A DNA stretch of 39,313 bases, taken from Gnetum montanum. Taxonomy: Eukaryota > Streptophyta > Gnetopsida > Gnetales > Gnetaceae. Under the pieces are notes generated by a model. That model did no database searches, was not told where the DNA came from, and saw only the letters and a program-made list of their open reading frames with translations. The position numbers and the translations under genes are program-made. The stretch covers positions 1,753 to 41,065 of the forward strand of contig MNCI01010760.1 of NCBI GenBank assembly GCA_015680685.1. The letters are read 5' to 3'. The stretch's first letter is position 1, and each line of letters starts with the position of its first letter. Positions 31,801 to 39,313 of the stretch are shown here, piece after piece.

Positions 31801-33796
31801 CCATGAGTATAAGGAAGCCAGTTGAAGCAACACCTCAATGGATGGACAACCATGCTCAATTTTTTAGATCTCCTCCTTTCAAGTTAGTCATGGGAGAGAT
31901 GGCCATGCATGCTAATCATATAAGTGGCTCTTTAGTTTCTCATCTTTTTATTTTACACTTTGTTATTTTTACATCCTTTCTACTTTTCTACTTTCTATTT
32001 TTTTACACCATTATTTTTGTTTTAGGAGATCGTTAGTACATTTTATTTTTCTTTAATATTTTATAATTTATGAAATACTTTTCTTTATTTTGGTGTGATT
32101 TTCTTATTATGTTCTAATATTAACATGCCTTATTACAAACTAGGTATAATGTGGTTTGCTTGATCTGGGAATGTGCTATCTAGTTATTTGATTATTGGTG
32201 TCTAGATTCAAGCTTTGAATTTTTTTACTGATAACTAAGACATGGTTTATTTTTCATGAAATACGTAGTGAGTCTACAACATCCACCCATTCACAAACTA
32301 AATGGTTTTCCTTGTTTTGGAAGTATGAGGTCCCTTTTTCTTAAGTAAAGCTTTAATAAACTTGTGACCTAGGTAGTTTTCAAAGTTGGAAAGGATTCAA
32401 AGGTTTGAATAGGGTGTGACTTCAAGGGAACTCAATACTCTTTGTACTCTTCTACTTACTTGGATGCATGAGTGGTTTCATGGATTTCTTACTATTCCCT
32501 ATTAACCAATAATAGGAAGTTAATTAAGCCTTTGCATGGTGTGGTTTCCATTTCAAAATACAAAAAGATGGGAATTTAAAGCACATCCCTTAAATAAGAT
32601 AAATGGGATACAAGCACTGGTTATGGGACTAGAAAGACATGTTAGCCATGCCTGAAGGTCCCCTCTAACTAAGGATCTTTCTCACTTTCTACTTGTCTTT
32701 TCTTTATAAATAAGGAATAGTGGTTATTTTGTGGGAGCACTCTTGTGTCTCACGGGGGTGGATCAATATTAGAGTGGCAATGCAAAGTCACTGAACATGC
32801 TTGGTTTTGTTCTAGGCTAAGGATGGATTTTATAAAGTCATTTAACCATAAAATTTACAAGAGACTTCATGTGACCTTAATCAAAAACTCCATTTCACTT
32901 TCTCTTTCATCCATCTATACTTTCCTTATCTTAGCTCACTATCAATGTTCATGTCATTATTCAATGTCTTGGATTGATGTGTTGAAATTCGTAGGTAGTT
33001 TCTTTTGGGTCTTCATACTTAATGTTTTGTAACCATTAATCACCCATGATGTCCATAGACTCCTTGGTTTGAGGTTATGAAGAGTAGTAAAGGACATGTG
33101 CTTGCTATGGGGAGGGCCCACTTGCATACCTTTTGGTTGGGTTAGTTGAGTTCTTTATCCTTAGACATTCTCACAATTAAATACTACTATGTGCCCCATC
33201 AATGACATCTAATTATGCACATCTTCATAATGTTTTTTAGTGAAATCCTCCTTTTTGCTGTTGTGAATCCTTTAACCCTCTTCAAGTATTTCATTGCATT
33301 TTAGCTTTTTAAAATTTAGTAATGGACCATTTATTCATTTCATCCCATTTTTCAGTATTCTCACCAACACTATTAAAGGAATTAATCCACCATAATCACA
33401 ACCTAGCCAAGTGTAACTACTAATAAGACAAGGTACCTAAAATCTCTAAGTTACACATTGCACACTAATTTATGATTTTTTTGCAATTGTGGTGGTAAGA
33501 ATGAACTAAATGTGGGACTATATTCACCAAGAAATCAACAACAACATCATGCGATGAGGACCATTCATGATCATGGAATCTTCTCTCTCATTCTTCAGCT
33601 ACCGAAGGTGTTAGATGATAGTTTTGGCTAGGGTGCTCAATTCTATTATCATAAGCATCCAATTATGTAAAAGATTATAAATCCATACACTTGGACACTT
33701 AGAATCTATTTGTTCCATCTGAGTCAATTTGCATGTTAGTCAATAATCCCATACCTTCCCAGTATTTTATAAGGAACTTGTTTCTCATTTTGTTCA
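31801..33796 (+). other. 3' non-coding region of element D, left part
   Basis: No gene is seen. It is the counterpart of 12361-14290 in B and of 1760-2984 in A (ATGGACAACCATGCTCA start, 'agatctcctcc', 'ggggagggcccacttgcat', 'aataatcccatacctt'). It is interrupted at 33797 by the second solo LTR and resumes at 37249. No accessory frame like that of A is present. Confidence 0.75.
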
Positions 33797-35089
33797 TGTT
33801 GGCGACCGTTTGGGATGTGACTGCCAACGAGTGTCCTCGAACAGGATTTAGGTGCCTTCTGGTCTCTAGAAACACCAAGGCCCAGATACCTCCAAATAAA
33901 TTTAGTAGTTAATTTGAGTATGTGTGTGTGCTGTTGCGACGTGCGGTTGTGAGAAATGTAATGATTGCATTGTGTGTAAACTACAAATGACTTACTTTAA
34001 AGAGATTCAGCCAACTTTGCCCAGTACTATGAGTTGTTGAAAATTTCCTATTTTGTTCAACTGCCTAGTCTACGTGGTCCTTATAATACCTACTTGTAAC
34101 AAATAAAATTTTGCAAAAACATTTGAGCACAACTCCGCAATCTACTCCTAATTTTCCCCAGAGAAAGAGATAGTTCCACAAGAAAACTAGAAATAGAGCA
34201 AGATTCGATGGAAATAAGCAGAAAAGAAAAGAAAGCAGATTTGTGTAGACCTCAAATATTTAAACAAGGTAAAATGACACGAGTAAACACTTCGCAATAA
34301 AGCTATCCCAAATTCAATATCTACGAATTGTTCAAACTTCCAAGGCTCAAACAAGCAATATCTTCAAGACAATCCTATTATGCTACCAAAAATTGCTGCG
34401 TAAACTACCACGTACGAGACTCCATTTTGACTAGATAATAGATGTCAACGATTGCATTCAAACAGAACCTTTAAAAGACTTGACAATTTCTGATTGAAAT
34501 ACCACGAGAATTCACTTTAAAGATAAAAAGAAGCTATTCTGGTCCCATCAAAATACCAAAGATTTTCTGAACCCTCTCGACTACTGAATTGTTCAACGGC
34601 GTGACTACAAACAGAGGCTCTCTTACAACAATCCCAATAGCAGTTCCCACACGTTGCACAATAACGAAATTTACTACTAAAATGCTCTTAAGGCTTTTAA
34701 ACACAAGCGCTTCTATGGCAAAATTTTAATAGAAATTTCTATCGGGCAACAAGAACAATAAGAGCAATCTAAAAATCCCAAAATTACTTGCCAAGGATGA
34801 TACTATCTAAACCACTAGCTAAACAATTTAAACAAAACAAAAAATGAAATGCATAACTCACAGGACCATGACAAAGAGGCTGAAATCTTTATTCTAGCAA
34901 GCCATCTTGCAAGCTATCGTCACAACTTCTTCTTTACAAAATGCTCTTCTCCCCAAGACTCAAAGTGTCTCCAAGTGAGAGCCCAAGTGCTAACTAATAG
35001 CCTTCAAAATGTGATGTATGAGACCCCAATGTGATGATGATATTCAAGTGATGATCCTTCCTCCTTGACCCCTGAAGCCTTTTTATAGG

Positions 35090-35097
35090 GTCCAAAG
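35090..35097 (-). promoter_or_regulatory. TATA box of the second solo LTR
   Basis: The minus strand reads GGACCCTATAAAAAGGC, a strong plant TATA context. A GA-rich leader (GGGTCAAGGAGGAAGGATC) follows, then the presumed R region. Confidence 0.65.
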
Positions 35098-35147
35098 GTA
35101 GGTAGGGAAGTTACATATTTAAAAATATCTCACCTAACTTCTCTCCC

Positions 35148-35426
35148 AAGTAACTTGGCCAACCAATTAGGAGATTACTTGCCGAACAAGTTAGGAGGTT
35201 ACTTGCCCAACAAGTTAGGTAAGTTACAACAATTTTGGGTGGTTGCAACCACAAAAGAGATAAAAATGCTATGGTTGACAAGTGTCCCATGTAGTTGCCA
35301 AGTGTCTTCATTTAGTTGCCAAGTGTCTTCATGAAGATAAACAAGTTGTAGGTGACAAGTGTCCCATGCAAGTGACAAGTGGCCTTTGTGGTGGTTATAA
35401 CCACCATTTTAATTGACAAGTGTTCA
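35148..35426 (-). promoter_or_regulatory. U3 repeat cluster: 24-bp repeats, CACTTG motifs, paired palindromes
   Basis: Upstream of the TATA box (minus strand) lie about two and a half 24-bp units (AGTTAGGAGGTTACTTGCCC type, 35167-35217). Six copies of TGMCAAGTG (complement CACTTGKCA) lie within 35276-35426. Two perfect palindromes share the core GTGGTTNNAACCAC: 35239-35252 and 35389-35406 (18 bp, TGGTGGTTATAACCACCA). The cluster looks like an enhancer or binding-site array. Confidence 0.7.
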
Positions 35427-35637
35427 ATTTACATAGGAATTTGAACAATTGTTGCACAAATTCCCTTTTTAAATCAATATTATATTTTATTGTTATTTAT
35501 ATCATAGTAGTAACTATCATAGGAAGTTACAACTTCCATATGAATAAAAGGGATAATAGGCAAATGTCTCTTTGTCCCTAAATAATAGGTGTTTGTTGTT
35601 TTTCTAAAAACAAATCTTATTATCACTGAAAATTATA

Positions 35638-36780
35638 CTACTTGCTAACGTCCAACAACTGGAGTAGAGAAGGAAAGAGGTCCAACAAATGATGCAGGTG
35701 CGGCATGACCTGGGAATTAACAAATTTGCAGAAGCAACAAAGTTCACATGAGGATGTTCGTGACTCGTTAGTTGCAGGAGTGGAGCTAGTGGGGACCACA
35801 GGAGATGATAGTGGTGTCATTAGGGTTTGATGCAAGCCATGAATTTTATTCACTTGAAGCATTTTTCTGTGTTCATTTTCCTCTCGCAAGAACCTGCATT
35901 TATTTATTTTTTTTCTTGAACTACGTAGGGCTGAGCAACATGTGGTTGAGTGCATCAGGCACAGAGAAGAAGGGACTCTGACCACTGGAAACCTCGGTGT
36001 CATCAAGGAGGTGCAGCAAAATTTTTGATGGAAACTGGCAGGTGCGGAATCTGACAGCCTTGCTGGCTATGTCTGTGCAAAAAGGAATTCCTCCAGAAAG
36101 ACATCACACTTGTTGTTCACGCCGCCGTGGAACCGTAGCAGGAGTAGCCCAAATCCAAAACAAAAACTCTGCTAAATTTCACGTCGTTGCCGGCAGCAAG
36201 TTTTGCAGTATCGCCATCACCGCCGGTGCTGCATACGTGTTTAAGAACTGTGAAATTTTCGGAGGCTTCTTTGATGCCGCTGTCATGGCTATGAATCATG
36301 GTAGGGAGTTCGGTCATTTAAAAAAAATACAGCCCTTTTCCAGGGCATCCTCCACATGTAATTCTTACTGCCCATGGTCTTTCATCCATACATTCGCTCT
36401 TTTATGGAGAAAATATACTTGCCGATTTTGTTGTATCTGACCAGTATGACCTGCTTCGCCCGTCCCAAGGCTTGCTCTAGGTAAAAAGATGAGGGGTAAT
36501 GGGCATAGCAGGTACGAACTAATGTGACGAGTGCCCCCGCCCAGCGTGGTGAACGAGCTCTCGGCTACTTCATGCCTACAGGAAGCGGTGGCTATCCTCA
36601 CGTCCAAAAAAAAAATTGAAGGTTGCCATCCCGGAAGGATAAGGAGAGCATCGGGAAGTTGAATCCATAGTAAAAAAAAATGTTTAAGACATAGAATGGG
36701 ATTGAGGATCCGCCTTTCTTGAAACAATCTGACCGCGTCTACGGGTAAAGCACCGTATCCATAATAACCCATGTTATTTC
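35638..36780. other. GC-rich gene-like segment inside the U3 of the second solo LTR
   Basis: This block keeps CpG and has a base composition unlike the AT-rich sequence on both sides. On the plus strand a pyrimidine tract ending CTACGTAG (near 35928) resembles a splice acceptor. The following 36000-36440 frame (147 codons) contains KFHVVAGSKFCSIAITAGAAYVFKN-like sequence of ordinary protein composition. On the minus strand 36772-36365 is also open (135 codons). No domain is recognised in either and the coding strand is uncertain. It could be captured host-gene exons or simply LTR sequence. A10 and A9 runs lie at 36605-36615 and 36672-36681. Confidence 0.35.
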
Positions 36781-37248
36781 CAAGTTGGCATATTTAATAT
36801 CTTAATATTAATAAGAAATCCAGAAATGGTGGAAAAAAATGAGTGATGCCAACCAAGATCGCTGCTTTTGCATATTTTAATGGTCAACTTAATCAATCTA
36901 AAGTCCAACGTTGCCCAAACATACTGCACAGTCCACCTCTGCAGATACCATCAAGTTGCTGATTTCAAGTTGCTACTTTCAAGCATCCAGCTTTATTTCT
37001 ACCTCATCCATTCATCCATAGAGTGTCTTTGGATTTCATTTCTTTCTGACGTTTGGCATTTTAATTTTGTATCCTAAGAACGTCTTAACATCATTTTATT
37101 TACTAGTGGATTACTTCTCCAAAAACACCCATCAACCCACAACATTAAAGCTGTAAATTTACTTCTAAATTTACAACCATAGATTGTTCCAATTTTTAAT
37201 AAAATATTCCAACTGTTCCATGGAATGGCCAAATGTGGCAACAGTTCA

Positions 37249-37281
37249 CTTGAGGGTAAGTTTTCATTCAGTCATGGGGTA
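37249..37281 (+). other. PPT-like motif before the 3' LTR of element D
   Basis: TTCATTCAGTCATGGGG ends three bases before the LTR start. It is the same motif as at 6586-6608 and ~14300. The G-run is the likely second-strand primer. Confidence 0.65.
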
Positions 37282-38146
37282 TGATGAACTATTTTTGTCT
37301 AGCTTTAATATTAAAGCCCTAATATCAGGTACTTGATATTGAGGGCTCAGAGGTGATGTTGGATATCTAATGTCATGAGATATGTGTTGGCCTATAAAGA
37401 TAACTCTTGGGCACATGGTTTGGACATATGTTTTGTCATAGCATAGAAGTGCTTTGGTATTTTTTTTTTCTCGAAGTTAAAATATTTTCCCAAGTGCTCG
37501 TAGCAAGAGTCATTTAGTGTATAGATCTTTATTTGAGCACAGTTGTACCTAAGCATTGTAGTGTGTGAAGCAATAAAGACAAGCTTTCTAATAAACCTTG
37601 TAGTGCTTTAGCTAGATTAAATATTTTATTTATGAATTTAATGTTTTATGAAATTTTATTTAATGCTTTCAAGTAATTAAGCTAAATTAAGCTAAGTTAG
37701 CTAGGCTAAATAGCAATTGATTAAGCACATAAGTACAATCGCTTCAAGCATGCATATGAAGCTTGGTAATCCCAGCAACACTTAACATTTGGTAACCCAG
37801 CAGTGTTATATGTGTCCAGGATGTGTACAGAAAGTGGAACTAGATACTTATTTTAGGATTAGTTAGAGATTAATTATTTAGATTAAATTGGCCATTAAAA
37901 ATTACATTATTCCTCTATTTTAAGCACCAAGAACATAAAAGTAATAAAAATTAAATACCTTAGTTGCACTTAACCATACCTTTGCATTTCAGAAGTGTAA
38001 CTGGGAGGACATCAATTGTAACAATTATATTTCACTTCCTAGAACCAGTGTACTTGAAGACTTAAGGTCTACGAAATTCAACTAGATCATGCATGAACGC
38101 TTGTGATTCATATGGTTGAGCATAAGGGGCACCTCACCACTCATTA
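37282..38146 (+). repeat. 3' LTR of element D
   Basis: This 865-bp LTR begins TGATGAAC and ends CTCATTA (decayed TCATCA), followed by target duplication GCACA. It matches 22260-23088 throughout, with visible substitutions and small indels, including a short AATTTAATG-type expansion near 37640-37700. The TATA box is TATAAAGA at 37393-37400. Confidence 0.9.
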
Positions 38147-38151
38147 GCACA

Positions 38152-39056
38152 TAATAAAATCCATATAATTGTATACCAACATATCATGCACAAAGTTATA
38201 AGAGATACAAGATGACCACATAGGTCATTTTACAATTTCATAACATAGGTCCAGAAATACATTGCTTGAATTCTTTATTTGTAATACACCATCTAGATCT
38301 CTATAACTCTCGTCATGCACTCCAGTTTACTATTTACATCATCACATAGAAAATCCATCCAAGCCTTCAACAAAAATCTACATAAAACACATGTAGGACT
38401 AATTAGAATACCTTCATGGTAGTGGAATTCATCTTAGTTGAGGTTAGAACAAAGTTGGAAGATGAGGCTAATGCTACAAAGCATACTATTAGATTCCATA
38501 GTAGCTGTGATTAACAAATTCATTAACCAAACCATAAGTCATTAACTAATATCATTACCATTATCATTAGTGTAATAACCTACCATTAATCCATGATTTG
38601 CACTACCTATGATATTCTTGTGAAGTTCCAAACATTAGATATTAAAATAACTATAAGGTTGATACTAACTTAACTAGCCATTAAGGCCTCTTTCTTGAGA
38701 ACCTTACCTCTTTAGATCACCCTCATGAATGTCCAATAGATGTATAATGTTTATTACTAGTATCAACCCTATAGTTATCCTAATGCTCTATCTTCCCATT
38801 ATTATCCTTATCAAGATTTGATACTAACTATTTTTTGTAAGTCATGGACCATCCCTAACATTGACTTACTAACTATTCATGTATTAATTGTCTTCTTGCA
38901 AATCATGTTAGTTAATAAAACTCTATTGATATTAACTACATGCCTCTAAGTTAATGGACCAGCTCCACCCTCAACTTTTCTTAACTGATCAACTAATATT
39001 AATAAACTAATTACTCCTTCCTATCTTTTCAATACCTTGAATGCATCCATACATGT
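38152..39056. other. unrecognised AT-rich right flank
   Basis: No gene is seen. It continues the pre-insertion locus whose left half is 21664-22254. A short stretch (about 38428-38480, GTTGAGGTTAGAxCAAA...GAAGATGAG) resembles 5197-5232 of the accessory frame of element A (VEVRxKxxEDE), but this is weak. The rest is simple ATTA/CTAAT-rich sequence. Confidence 0.5.
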
Positions 39057-39313
39057 TGATGAGTGGCAAGGTACCCCTACACTCAACCATATTAAACGAG
39101 CGTAGCACGCGCGATCCGGTTGAACTCCACAGACTAAATGCCTAAACGCCCCATGGAACACTTAGGGTTAATCATTCATTGTCTTCCCAGACTTGTTATT
39201 GTCACGGTGTATGGTTAAGTAAGTTCGAGGTATATGTGTTTTTTGGTCTTTTATGGTTTTATCTCCTATGCTAAAGGGTGGAGGGTTGAGAAACTAACTA
39301 ACCCTAACTAAGG
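39057..39313 (-). repeat. 3' end of another gypsy LTR (element E), minus strand, running off the window
   Basis: Read on the minus strand it ends TATGGTTGAGTGTAGGGG ... CCACTCATCA at 39057, and upstream it parallels 7400-7612 (ACTTACTTAACCATAC, GGGAAGACAATGA, GTTCAACCGGATC). No primer site follows the LTR end, so it is a 3' LTR or solo LTR. It is of the same family as A-D but in opposite orientation. Confidence 0.85.

Larger units (their letters stand above)
33797..37243 (-). mobile_element. solo LTR (3.4 kb, minus strand) nested near the 3' end of element D
   Basis: The ends are TGTTGGCGACC on the left and GGCAACA on the right, with the 5-bp duplication GTTCA (33792-33796, 37244-37248). Removing it restores the pre-LTR sequence shared with B. 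The TATA box (35097 to 35090) and the repeat-rich promoter place it on the minus strand: U3 is 37243-35100 and R/U5 is 35060-33797. No primer site, gag or pol is seen. U3 is unusually long because it holds a gene-like GC-rich block (35638-36780). The outer U3 (36781-37243) is AT-rich and unrecognised. The family is unknown. Confidence 0.8.
22260..38146 (+). mobile_element. full-length Athila-like Ty3/gypsy element D with two nested solo LTRs
   Basis: The element runs 5' LTR, tRNA-Asp-type primer site, gag, protease, RT-RNase H, integrase, 3' non-coding region, PPT-like motif and 3' LTR. It is flanked by the 5-bp duplication GCACA (22255-22259 and 38147-38151). The outermost LTR bases have decayed symmetrically (TGATGA to TAATGA; TCATCA to TCATTA). 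Subtracting the two nested insertions leaves about 9.9 kb, a usual size for the lineage. All coding regions are disabled by stops, and the visible divergence between its LTRs suggests an old insertion. Confidence 0.9.

Noticed and set aside
36365-36772. Minus-strand frame beginning MGYYGYGALPVDAVRLFQER, reminiscent of a PPR repeat
   Set aside because: Only one short stretch fits, no second repeat follows, and homopolymer T runs interrupt the composition. It was not called as PPR.

Overview
This window is nuclear DNA from a seed plant with a large, repeat-rich genome. No intact host gene, rRNA, tRNA or CRISPR could be seen. Almost everything is decayed LTR retrotransposon. Lineage markers are an Athila/Tat-like Ty3/gypsy family (tRNA-Asp-type primer site, RT motif FMDD, SFLDGYxGYNQI) and one Ty1/copia element. 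The gag and pol reading frames are riddled with TAG/TAA/TGA codons, mostly one C-to-T or G-to-A step from CAG/CAA/CGA/TGG, as expected of long-methylated plant repeats. A conifer or other gymnosperm is a guess from nesting depth and decay, not something the sequence proves.

Layout. (1) 1-17300: a head-to-tail chain of three related gypsy bodies (A, B, C) on the plus strand. A has an LTR tail fused to gag (44/45), no recognisable pol, a 3' non-coding part, and then a 946-codon accessory reading frame (3590-6430) with about 37 internal stops and no frameshift found. A full LTR follows (6611-7612), then B (PBS, gag, protease, RT-RNase H, integrase deleted), a 67-bp LTR stub (14318-14384), and C (gag, protease, then cut off). 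(2) 17302-20698: a minus-strand copia element with its RT N-terminus and RNase H deleted. (3) 20909-21663: an assembly gap. (4) 22260-38146: gypsy element D, complete from LTR to LTR with a GCACA target duplication. Two solo LTRs lie inside it: a 2.5-kb CpG-rich one at 28994-31490 (TSD TAGCA) that interrupts the integrase, and a 3.4-kb minus-strand one at 33797-37243 (TSD GTTCA) just before the 3' LTR. (5) 38152-39056: unrecognised AT-rich sequence, followed by the end of another minus-strand LTR of the same gypsy family.

Most unusual content: an array of 11 hairpin-forming 75/84-bp units in the first solo LTR; the long accessory frame of element A (an N-terminal region resembling the 'putative plant transposon protein' domain plus a long coiled-coil-like half); a GC-rich gene-like segment and a pair of matched palindromes in the second solo LTR; and a gag zinc knuckle with non-standard spacing (CX2CX3HX4C) seen in all four gypsy bodies. 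Two single-N positions (24776, 30491) sit at a deletion and a duplication and look like assembly joins.
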